NCBI RefSeq assembly: GCF_000023125.1
Contig: NC_013037.1
Span: 806,001-870,000 of the forward strand
Direction: 5' to 3'
Source of the DNA: Dyadobacter fermentans DSM 18053
GTDB lineage: Bacteria; Bacteroidota; Bacteroidia; Cytophagales; Spirosomataceae
Length of the DNA stretch: 64,000 bases
The first letter of the stretch is position 1; each line of letters starts with the position of its first letter. The notes beneath the pieces were generated by a model. It did no database searches. It was not told the DNA's origin and saw nothing but the letters and a program-made list of their open reading frames with translations. The position numbers were made by a program, and so were the translations under genes. Below are positions 52,269-60,391 of the stretch, piece by piece.

Positions 52269-55200
52269 ATGGAAAAACTTCTACAAACTAGATCGATAGG
52301 CCGCGGTCGTTGGCCTAACGGTCGCCGCGTATTATGGGCTATGCTGCTGTGCTGGCAGGGAATGGCATTGTTTCACACCGCCGCATCCGGGCAGGGCATT
52401 TCACCCGGCGGCAATAACATTTTGTACGTCGACATTAATGTGAATACCTCGGCCGGCGGCTACACCGGAGCCGGTGATTCATGGGCCAATGCCGTCCCGC
52501 AACTGGCCGACGCTCTCCGCTGGGCCAGAACGGAATATGCCGGCGGCGACCACGGATGGAGCAGCGCCAATCCCCTCCGGATTTTTATTGCAAAAGGGAA
52601 GTATTTGCCTGCCTATCACATAGACGACCGGTATTACACCACCGACGGCGGCAGGAACAACGGCTTCGTGCTGGTACGCGACGTGCAGCTCTTCGGCGGT
52701 TTTGATCCTGCCGGCGGCATTGTGGAGCTCGATGATGCGCGTATCCTTCCGAATGCGGCGGCGCCCGGGCAAGGTACGGTATTGAGCGGTGACCTCAGCG
52801 GAAACGATAGTCCCGACCATTTCGACAATCATGCGGAAAATGTGCACCACGTGGTTGTGGCGGGAGGGATTGTAGGGTCGGGAAGTATCGATGGTGTTAC
52901 GATTTCCGGCGGTAATGCCGACGAAAGTATGGAGGGGCCGCTAGCGGTAAGCGGTCAGTTTGTAACCTCGTCGGCCGGGGGCGGAATGTATTTGGTTAAC
53001 GCATCGGCATTGGTGAAGAACAGCCTTTTTTACCGGAATACCGCATACATGAATGGGGGAGCGATGGTCTTTGGCTCGGCTTCGGAGCCTGTATTCACTG
53101 ATTGTACATTCCAATCCAATGAGGCTGAGACCGGTGGCGGAGCGGGCAATTACAGCGCCGGCCCGAAGTTCAATGACTGTATTTTTTCCGGCAATACTTC
53201 AACTTCCTTTGGGGGAGGTGTCGCCAACGTTCAGGCCAACGCCGTGTTTACGGGTTGCCGGTTCGTGGACAACACGTCCGATGCAGGCGGAGGAATGTCG
53301 AACCAGGCAAGTAATCCGACGATCACCAATACGGATTTCATCGGAAACAAGGCCCGAAACGGCGGAGGCATGTTCAACGGTGACGGGCTGATCACCATAA
53401 CCGGATGCTCGTTTTCGGGGAATTCGGCCGAGTCGGATGGCGGCGGTTTGGCGAACGGAGGAGGAGAGATTGTGTTCTCCCAATGCACGTTCGAGGGAAA
53501 CAGGGGCGAGCAGCGGGGCGGTGCCATGCGAAACGATGGTGCCACCGTAACGATCCGAAACAGCCGCATTACCGGCAACACCTCGATCCAGGGCGGGGCG
53601 ATCAGCAACGAAAGGCACCAATCCGTTTCGATGTTCAATACTATGATGTGGGGAAATACTGCGCTCATGGGTGGAGGGGTGGTCAGTGGGTTGGGAGGCC
53701 CTGTGCTCGTGGCTAATTGCACCATCTGGGGAAATGTGAGTACCGAATATCCTGCCGGGGCCCTTGTGGCCGTTCAGGTGCCGCTGAATGTGGTGAACTC
53801 AATTATCTGGGGAAATGAAGCGAATGGAAGCAGCACTACGCCCGAGGCATCCATCCAATTTATGGGGGATCAGTTGCCGGTCGTCATCAACAGCCTGGTG
53901 GCAAACTGGGGCGGCAGCGATAACTGGGACCCCATCAGGGGAGTTGATGGCGGTGGTAACATTGATATTGACCCTGGCTTCGCATCCCTTACTGCCACAG
54001 ACGCAAATTTCCTGCATCTCACCCTTGCAAGTCCTGCCCGCAATACCGGAAGCAACAGCGCATACACCACGGTAGGGGGAAATCTCAGCAATGACCTCGA
54101 TTTGGCGGGTAACCCGCGCTCGTTCGGCCCGGCGGTGGATATGGGGGCGTTTGAAAGCCAGCAGGCGGATGTGGTCGTTCAGGTGTTGTATGTCGATGCA
54201 GCGGGCGGAGACGATAGCAATAACGGCACTTCCTGGGGTACGGCATTCAAGACCTTATCTCACGCACTAACCCTCGCGAATGCGGATAACGATGTGGACA
54301 CGATCCTCGTTGCAAAAGGGACTTATTATCCCACCGGCGCCGCTCCGGGTAGCAACCGCGCCGATGCCTTCCATATCGCTCGCGGCGGCATGAAGGTCCT
54401 CGGCGGATATGACGCCGGAACCGGCCAGCGCAATCTCGCCGCTAACCGCACCATATTGAGCGGGGCCATTGGCGACGCCGGCTCACCGGCCGACAACAGC
54501 TACCACGTGCTCGTGATCGCGGGTATTCCGGCGGATGCAGACAGCATTGAGGTCAACGGGTTTGTCATTTCGGACAGCTATGCCGATGGGGGGAGCAGCA
54601 GCAGTTTCAACGGCGTAAATGTGGCGCAGAACTACGGTGGAGGTATTTACAGTAAACAAAATGGTTTGGGTTTGAAACTCCGGTTCGCCAATCTCATCAT
54701 CCGGAACAACTATGCAAACTATGGCGCGGGGATGTTCAACGACGAGCAATCGTCGCCCATGGTGGTCAACTGCCAGATCACCGGCAACGCCGCTGCCTAC
54801 AATGGCGGCGGGATGCTGAACCGGAACGGATCTTCGCCCCAGGTCATCAACTGCACCATCGCCGGGAACGAGGCCGACGATGGCGCCGGGATCTTTAATA
54901 ACACCAATGCTTCGCCGGGCATTCACAACAGCATTGTTTACGGCAACAGCTCGGGCATTAGCAGTTATAACAACAGCAACCCAACGCTCACATACAGCCT
55001 CGTGGAAGGCCAGCCGGTGGGCTCGGGCAACCTGGCGGGGACGGTTAACCCCGGCTTCACCGCCCCGGCAGGGTACGACGCCGCACCCACCAATGCAGGC
55101 GACTATCGCTTGCAGGCGTGCAGCCCGGCATTGAACAAAGGCAACAATTCCCTGTTCCCCGGATTGGCTGCCCACGACGCGAACGGAGACGTCCGCACGG

Positions 55201-56297
55201 CTCATTCGCTGATCGACCTCGGTGCATTCGAGCACCAGGGTGCATTGCCCACAGCCGCCGAAGCCCTGGCTAAAAACGGCGATCAGATTACCCGAATGGT
55301 CACGAGGGTCACGGATTTCTGGGCTAATGACGAAGCCTGCCGCCTGGTAGCCCGGCTCGAACCGACCGGCAATACGCCTCTCTCGGGCAGCGTGACGGGC
55401 CGCGTCGACGTGGACGCCGAAGTGGCATTCCACAACGGCTCGCCCTACGTCCAGCGGCATTACCTCTTCAACGGCCCCGCGGGCGGAACGGCCCGGATGA
55501 CGCTCTACTTCACGCAAAACGAATTTGACCGTTTCAGCCAGACGCTTCCTTCCGGCCCGCTACCGGCTAATGCCGCCGACGAGGCCAACAAAGGCAATCT
55601 CCGCGTATTCCAGTATACAGGCACTACGGGGAGCAAGCCGGAAGATTTTGACGGTGCCCCGTCGGTCATCGACCCGGACGATGGCAACATCCGCTGGGAC
55701 GAGGCGAAGCAGCGCTGGGAAGTCACGTTCCTCGTGAACGGTTTCAGCGGGTTCTTCATCGGGTCGGTGGCCAGCCCATTGCCTGTAAAAGTGGTATCGT
55801 TTGCCGGAAAAGCGGACGCGGAAAATGCCGTCACACTCGACTGGCGCGTGGCGGAGCAGGAAAATATCGACGCCTATCACATTCAGTTCAGCACCAATGG
55901 CCGTGATTTTCAGCACGCCGGAACGGTAGCAGCCATCGAAACCGCCGAAACGACCTACACTTTCCGGCATCAACCGCCGCTGAGCAGCGCGGTGCTCTAC
56001 TATCGTCTGCTGATCTCGGAGGGGGACGGATCTCACAGTTACAGCAGGATCATTGACGTGAAATTGCCGGATCATCAATCCGCATTTATTTATCCTAACC
56101 CGGCTAGTGACGGTTTCCGAATCAAGAGGCGGGGAGCAGCCGGAGCCACAGCAAGCCTGGTGGACATGTTCGGCACCCGTTTGAAAACTTGGAAATTCCT
56201 GTCCGACGAGGATTACGTGGACATCCGATCGCTTCCAGCGGCGACTTACTTCATCGTCTTTGCCGATGGTACTTCGCTGAAACTCTTCAAGAATTAA
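52269..56297 (+). CDS. Giant parallel beta-helix protein with T9SS sorting domain (set 1)
   Basis: A 1342-residue exported protein with a long signal peptide (ending ASGQ). Two beta-helix modules follow, each opening with LYVD and a SW-x-A/T-A sequence (residues about 55-620 and 640-1000). The turns carry GGG-x2-N and F-x2-N motifs (FIGNKARNGGGMFN, FSGNSAESDGGGLAN), the same signature as chlamydial Pmp repeats. A choice-of-anchor-like region follows (LYFTQNEFDRFSQTLPSGPL; NGFSGFFIGSV), then a C-terminal T9SS domain (IYPNPASDGFRIKRRG). It is probably a secreted or surface adhesin, or a polysaccharide-binding protein. No catalytic residues are evident. Confidence 0.88.
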   Translation: MEKLLQTRSIGRGRWPNGRRVLWAMLLCWQGMALFHTAASGQGISPGGNNILYVDINVNTSAGGYTGAGDSWANAVPQLADALRWARTEYAGGDHGWSSANPLRIFIAKGKYLPAYHIDDRYYTTDGGRNNGFVLVRDVQLFGGFDPAGGIVELDDARILPNAAAPGQGTVLSGDLSGNDSPDHFDNHAENVHHVVVAGGIVGSGSIDGVTISGGNADESMEGPLAVSGQFVTSSAGGGMYLVNASALVKNSLFYRNTAYMNGGAMVFGSASEPVFTDCTFQSNEAETGGGAGNYSAGPKFNDCIFSGNTSTSFGGGVANVQANAVFTGCRFVDNTSDAGGGMSNQASNPTITNTDFIGNKARNGGGMFNGDGLITITGCSFSGNSAESDGGGLANGGGEIVFSQCTFEGNRGEQRGGAMRNDGATVTIRNSRITGNTSIQGGAISNERHQSVSMFNTMMWGNTALMGGGVVSGLGGPVLVANCTIWGNVSTEYPAGALVAVQVPLNVVNSIIWGNEANGSSTTPEASIQFMGDQLPVVINSLVANWGGSDNWDPIRGVDGGGNIDIDPGFASLTATDANFLHLTLASPARNTGSNSAYTTVGGNLSNDLDLAGNPRSFGPAVDMGAFESQQADVVVQVLYVDAAGGDDSNNGTSWGTAFKTLSHALTLANADNDVDTILVAKGTYYPTGAAPGSNRADAFHIARGGMKVLGGYDAGTGQRNLAANRTILSGAIGDAGSPADNSYHVLVIAGIPADADSIEVNGFVISDSYADGGSSSSFNGVNVAQNYGGGIYSKQNGLGLKLRFANLIIRNNYANYGAGMFNDEQSSPMVVNCQITGNAAAYNGGGMLNRNGSSPQVINCTIAGNEADDGAGIFNNTNASPGIHNSIVYGNSSGISSYNNSNPTLTYSLVEGQPVGSGNLAGTVNPGFTAPAGYDAAPTNAGDYRLQACSPALNKGNNSLFPGLAAHDANGDVRTAHSLIDLGAFEHQGALPTAAEALAKNGDQITRMVTRVTDFWANDEACRLVARLEPTGNTPLSGSVTGRVDVDAEVAFHNGSPYVQRHYLFNGPAGGTARMTLYFTQNEFDRFSQTLPSGPLPANAADEANKGNLRVFQYTGTTGSKPEDFDGAPSVIDPDDGNIRWDEAKQRWEVTFLVNGFSGFFIGSVASPLPVKVVSFAGKADAENAVTLDWRVAEQENIDAYHIQFSTNGRDFQHAGTVAAIETAETTYTFRHQPPLSSAVLYYRLLISEGDGSHSYSRIIDVKLPDHQSAFIYPNPASDGFRIKRRGAAGATASLVDMFGTRLKTWKFLSDEDYVDIRSLPAATYFIVFADGTSLKLFKN

Positions 56298-56317
56298 TCA
56301 GGTAAGTATTCAGGACA

Positions 56318-56351
56318 ATTAAGGAAAGGCTTACACCAGCCTTTCCTTAAT
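56318..56351. terminator. Perfect 14-bp hairpin between convergent genes
   Basis: ATTAAGGAAAGGCT pairs perfectly with 56338-56351 around a 6-nt loop. The stem spans the last codons and stop of the response regulator gene (ends 56331) and lies 21 bp after the beta-helix stop. Neither side has a T-run, so it is a terminator-like or 3'-end-stabilising hairpin for both transcripts. Confidence 0.6.
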
Positions 56352-56963
56352 GGCCAGGCTCACAGCCTCCGTGGCGCTGTTTACGTACAATTTGTCGTAA
56401 ATATTTCGGATGTGGTTGTTCACGGTATTGTAGGAAATGGTGCATTCCGCGGCAATGAGCTTGTAGCTGTATCCTTTTACCAAAAAGCCCAGAATCTGTT
56501 TTTCGCGTTCGGTAAGGTGATAATCCTTTTTCGCCTCGCTCTCGGCCGAAAAGTGCCGCAGTACCCTCGCGGCGATGCTGCCGGTCATGGGAGCGCCGCC
56601 GTCGAGCGCCTCCCGCAGGCTTTCAAGAAATCGTTCGGGGCTCGTTTTTTTGAGCAGATAACCGTTCGCGCCGGCCCTCAGACTGCCGAATATCCGGTCA
56701 TCTTCTTCGAAATTGGTTTGGATGAGCACCGGCAATGCATCGAAATGCTTGCGGACGAGCCTAGTGGCTTCAATGCCGTCCAGGCCGGGCATATCAATGT
56801 CCATCAGCACCAGGTCCGGTTTCGAGGCGGTGATGTCGGCGACGAGGTTGCCGGCATTGGGAAATGTGCCGGCGCAAATAAAGTCGGCGGAGAGGTTCAG
56901 AAGCATGGCTACGCTGTTAAGCCTTTCCTGGTTGTCGTCGAAAACGATGATCCTAGATGTCAT
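56331..56963 (-). CDS. NarL/LuxR-type response regulator (set 2)
   Basis: A 210-residue regulator. The receiver has FDDN (Asp9, Asp10), phospho-acceptor Asp55 (LMDIDMPGLDG) and LLKK around 106-109. The LuxR helix-turn-helix is at about 148-205 (LTEREKQILGFLVKGYSYKL, TVNNHIRNIYDKL). It follows the propeller kinase at 57026 on the same strand (62-bp gap) and is its likely partner. It is related in design, but not closely in sequence, to the regulator at 51593. A candidate operator (56998) lies just upstream. Confidence 0.95.
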   Translation of the reverse strand: MTSRIIVFDDNQERLNSVAMLLNLSADFICAGTFPNAGNLVADITASKPDLVLMDIDMPGLDGIEATRLVRKHFDALPVLIQTNFEEDDRIFGSLRAGANGYLLKKTSPERFLESLREALDGGAPMTGSIAARVLRHFSAESEAKKDYHLTEREKQILGFLVKGYSYKLIAAECTISYNTVNNHIRNIYDKLYVNSATEAVSLAIKERLV

Positions 56964-56997
56964 TCCGCAAAATTAGCGACTCGCCGGGGAGTATTAC

Positions 56998-57015
56998 ATA
57001 GCAAATATTTGTCAT
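56998..57015. promoter_or_regulatory. Candidate dyad ATAGCAA-ATAT-TTGTCAT
   Basis: An imperfect dyad 35 bp before the response regulator start. It shares the ATAGCAA-N4-TTG core with the perfect dyad at 60261 in front of the second beta-helix gene. It may be a shared operator for the set 2 regulator. Confidence 0.3.
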
Positions 57016-57025
57016 ACCAATTTGA

Positions 57026-60000
57026 CTAGAACATCAGCTTCACGACCGTACCCCGCATGCTTTCGGACGCGATCGTGAGCCGGCCGCCCATTTGTGTTGC
57101 GCGCTGCTGCATGTTCGCAAGCCCGTTACCCTTCTTCGCGGCCTGCGGGTCAAAACCTTGGCCATTATCGCGGATCACCATCGTTACTTTGCCGTTTTCG
57201 AGGCGGATATCGACATTCAAAGTGCTGCATTCGGCATATTTGGCTGCATTATTGATGGCTTCCTTGAAGATCAGGTAGAGGTTTTTGCGGGCCTGCATAT
57301 CCAGCTTCCTGTTTTCCAGCCTGGGGTCGGTTTCGAAATGAAAAGTGATGCCTTTGGACTCGGCGAGCCCGCTGCCGAAATGGAACATGCGGGCAAACAC
57401 ATCCTGGATCTCGTCGCTCCCTGCTTTCACACTCCACACAATATCGCTGATCCCTTCCTGCACCTGCTGGGCATTTTCCTTGATTTTCCGCACCACCTGC
57501 TGATGTTCCGCCCGATCCATTTGCATGAGCAGCGCCTGGCTGTAAAAAGTAATGCTGCTCAGCGTGCTCCCGATCTCGTCGTGCATGTCGGCGCTGATCC
57601 CGTTGCGGATTTGCTGGATATGCAGCACCTGCCGGAGCCGGTAGCGGTAAAAAAGGTAGATCAGCAAGCTGATAGCCAGCGTGCTGAGGATAAAAAACCA
57701 GGGCGATTTATACCACGGCGCCACCACTCTCACCGGCGCCTGCCATTCCTGCGACCCCCAGTCGGCGCCGGCTGCCGACACCTGCACCCGCAGGTTATAG
57801 TTACCGGGCGGCAGGCTGTTCAGCAGCAGCTTGTTGCCATTTTCGAATATATGCCAGCCATCGTCGTCCCAGCCTTCGAGCCGGTACCGGAAGCGGTTCA
57901 GCGACGTGTTATGGTAATCCGGACTCATGAAAGCGAATGCAAACAGGCGGTCGTCGGGGTTAAACACGATTTCGTTGCCAGCAGGGTGGTTGGTAACCGT
58001 GTCCGTTTTGTTTCGCCCCGCATCGTATTTGGAATAGGAAATAAGCTCCAAGCCTGCCTCTTTTTTGGCGCTGATGTCCAGCTGCGCCGGGTCGAATGCG
58101 ACAATGCCGTTCAGTCCCCCGAAATACAAGGTGCCGTCCTGGGCTTTGAGGTATGAGCCGTGGTTGAATTCAGTATGCGGCAGGCCGTCGGAAATGCCGT
58201 AGTTGTAGAACTTCTGCGTGCGGGTGTTGAACCGCGACAAACCTCTGTTCGTGCTCAGCCACAGGTTTCCGCGCTCGTCGGGCAGCGAAGCGTAAATGTT
58301 GTTGTCGGGCAGGCCGTCGTCGGTGGTGAAAAGCCGGGTTTTTTTGGAGGTGGTATCAATGTGGACCAATCCCTGCGTCGATGCGGCCCATAATGCATTG
58401 TTATACCACACGCTGTGAAATATCTGCAATGCGGGGAGCTTGATCCGGTCGGTCGGGCTTTGTCCGAAATGCTCGTGGATGGTCGCGTTCTTATTTAATA
58501 TGTACAGGCCATTGGTGGTGCTCACGAGAATGCGGTCGTCCGCCCAAGGCATGAAGTGGTTCACGCGTTCATTTTTGATATACCGGCCTACCTTGTCATT
58601 GAACAGCACCGGTTTCATATTATGGATGTCAATCATCGCCATTCCGCCCCAGGTGCCCATCCAGAAGGTATGCGCATTCAGTTTGTAGAAGTAGGTAAAT
58701 CCCCGGCCACTCACAAACGGGAATTCCACCGGGTAATATTCCTCCGTTTCCGGTTCGATTTTGAGAAACTGCGTGCCGTCGGTAATGGCATACACCTGGT
58801 CTTTGGCAAACAGCACCTTGTAGGGGATCACGTGGTCGCCCGGGATGGATTTGGGACGGTGCAGGATCATGTGCCTCGACCGGCCCTTCACCGGATCGAT
58901 CTGGTGAAACATGTAGGCCATACTGTCGGCGTGGTAGCCGTAGGAGCACACCCAGATGCGCCCCGTGCTGTCCTCGGTAATGCCCCGGATGCTGCTGCCG
59001 ATGTCGCCCGGCTTTTCCAGGGGCACACTGAGGTATTTGGTAAAGACTTCTTCGGTGAGCGTGATTTTGAAAAGGCCGTCCACACATGAAATCCAGAAAC
59101 TGTCGTCGGCGCTCAGGATGGCTGTGAAGAAAAAGACATTAGCTCCCGATTTTTGTCCCAAACGGTCCGTTAATGCCGTAAAGTTTCCGGTTTTTTGGTT
59201 TAAAAAACCCACTTCTCCGTTCGCTTTGTACCAGGCGTGCCCCCTGGAATCCTCGTAAACAAAATCGGGAACAACAGCCGTGCCGGCATCCTGCAACGGC
59301 CCGAACATTTGTTTTGAACAGGAATATCGGCGAATGCGGTGCTGCGCGCTGCCCGGTTGTTTGTAATAAATGGTAAGCTCATCCGCGCCCGATTGCACCA
59401 CGCTTGCGACCCGGTTCCGGGCGGATTGCGGCACGCCCGCGCACATATCCACGCGGCGGACCAGTTTGGCATCTTCGCTGATCACATCCAGGAAATTGCT
59501 GCCGTTATAAGCATACACCTGGTTCCGGCGATCACTGAAAAGCTTGGTAACCACATTCTTAGCTGCATTAGGCGGGCCTGCCGACGGTGTGTACAATGCA
59601 ACCGGCACCGCATTCCGGTCGATCTTCACGAGCCGGCCTCCCGAAATGGCTACCCAGGCATTGGATTTCCGGTCGAAGAAAATGTCGAGGTTTTGCTTAG
59701 TACCAACTTCTTTGATGAGGCGGGAAGGATCGATCGTGCGGCAGGAAAAATCGACCGGGTGGATGATGCTGATACCATTATTGTGCGCTACCCAAATCTT
59801 GCCCCCGGCGCCGGTGCGCATCTGGTTGATCAGCGTGCGCCTGCCGATCGACCTGGTGAGAATGCCCGTAAAGTCCTGAAAAGTGTACCCGTCGTAACGC
59901 CAGAGGTCCTGGCCCGTGCCTACCCAAATAAAACCGCGCCCATCTTGCGCCAGGCTACGGATATTCCGGCTGGGCAAGCCCTGCTCTGGGCCCAGGAGCT

Positions 60001-60136
60001 GAATGTTAATGCGTGTTTTGGGTGTTTGGGCGTAGGATGAAACCGGATAGCTGAGGCAGCCAAGCAGCAGCAATCCTGCGCTGAGGAGGTGTGCCAATTG
60101 CCTGAAAGAGCTAAACGCTGAGAGTTGGAGCCGCAT
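57026..60136 (-). CDS. Two-component sensor kinase with periplasmic propeller domain (set 2)
   Basis: A 1036-residue protein: signal peptide (ending SYAQ), Reg_prop propellers from about residue 40 to 720 (LPSRNIRSLAQDGRGFIWVG, LWRYDGY), a Y_Y_Y domain (about 720-800, LPPGNYNLRVQVSAAG), one membrane helix (about 808-830) and a HisKA_3-type kinase with His852 (ADMHDEIGSTLSS), N-box FKEAINNAAKYA and G-box RDNGQGFDP. It senses an external signal and likely phosphorylates the regulator at 56331. It is the counterpart of the kinase at 48593 and diverges from the beta-helix gene at 60392. Confidence 0.94.
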   Translation of the reverse strand: MRLQLSAFSSFRQLAHLLSAGLLLLGCLSYPVSSYAQTPKTRINIQLLGPEQGLPSRNIRSLAQDGRGFIWVGTGQDLWRYDGYTFQDFTGILTRSIGRRTLINQMRTGAGGKIWVAHNNGISIIHPVDFSCRTIDPSRLIKEVGTKQNLDIFFDRKSNAWVAISGGRLVKIDRNAVPVALYTPSAGPPNAAKNVVTKLFSDRRNQVYAYNGSNFLDVISEDAKLVRRVDMCAGVPQSARNRVASVVQSGADELTIYYKQPGSAQHRIRRYSCSKQMFGPLQDAGTAVVPDFVYEDSRGHAWYKANGEVGFLNQKTGNFTALTDRLGQKSGANVFFFTAILSADDSFWISCVDGLFKITLTEEVFTKYLSVPLEKPGDIGSSIRGITEDSTGRIWVCSYGYHADSMAYMFHQIDPVKGRSRHMILHRPKSIPGDHVIPYKVLFAKDQVYAITDGTQFLKIEPETEEYYPVEFPFVSGRGFTYFYKLNAHTFWMGTWGGMAMIDIHNMKPVLFNDKVGRYIKNERVNHFMPWADDRILVSTTNGLYILNKNATIHEHFGQSPTDRIKLPALQIFHSVWYNNALWAASTQGLVHIDTTSKKTRLFTTDDGLPDNNIYASLPDERGNLWLSTNRGLSRFNTRTQKFYNYGISDGLPHTEFNHGSYLKAQDGTLYFGGLNGIVAFDPAQLDISAKKEAGLELISYSKYDAGRNKTDTVTNHPAGNEIVFNPDDRLFAFAFMSPDYHNTSLNRFRYRLEGWDDDGWHIFENGNKLLLNSLPPGNYNLRVQVSAAGADWGSQEWQAPVRVVAPWYKSPWFFILSTLAISLLIYLFYRYRLRQVLHIQQIRNGISADMHDEIGSTLSSITFYSQALLMQMDRAEHQQVVRKIKENAQQVQEGISDIVWSVKAGSDEIQDVFARMFHFGSGLAESKGITFHFETDPRLENRKLDMQARKNLYLIFKEAINNAAKYAECSTLNVDIRLENGKVTMVIRDNGQGFDPQAAKKGNGLANMQQRATQMGGRLTIASESMRGTVVKLMF

Positions 60137-60165
60137 GCGGTGAAGACGTCATTTGAGGGGGACTT

Positions 60166-60173
60166 CAAATATA
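60166..60173 (-). promoter_or_regulatory. Candidate -7 promoter element of the set 2 kinase gene
   Basis: On the minus strand this reads TATATTTG, an exact TAnnTTTG match 29 bp before the kinase start. No -33 TTTG is seen. Confidence 0.4.
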
Positions 60174-60260
60174 TAGGGTAAGGGGATACGGTGAATAAAA
60201 ACAGGTAACTATTTATTAACCGTCAGGCACAAGCTGATTTTACCCCTTAAGACGCTGCGT

Positions 60261-60278
60261 ATAGCAAGAATTTGCTAT
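60261..60278. promoter_or_regulatory. Candidate operator ATAGCAA-GAAT-TTGCTAT
   Basis: A perfect dyad with 7-bp arms and a 4-bp spacer in the divergent region between the set 2 kinase (60136) and the second beta-helix gene (60392). A near copy lies before the set 2 response regulator (56998), which makes that regulator the first candidate to bind here. Confidence 0.4.
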
Positions 60279-60391
60279 TGTGCCTTGTAGCGGCGGCGGC
60301 TTCCTTTGCCAAACGTAATGCCCGCACCCGCACCGCTTCGGTCTGCCACTTCAAGATATCTGGTACTCAATGTCAAAAGCCCTTATAAGAG

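Noticed and set aside
52900..53700. Repeated GGxGG-type DNA that could look like a tandem DNA repeat
   Set aside because: Similarity is at the protein level (beta-helix turns); the DNA copies are too diverged for a tandem DNA repeat.
54483..55517. 344-codon minus-strand frame inside the first beta-helix gene
   Set aside because: Overlaps the conserved second helix module and has only low-complexity Val/Ala/Arg content.
57092..58156. 354-codon plus-strand frame inside the set 2 kinase gene
   Set aside because: The kinase on the other strand has intact propeller, membrane and catalytic domains; this frame has none.
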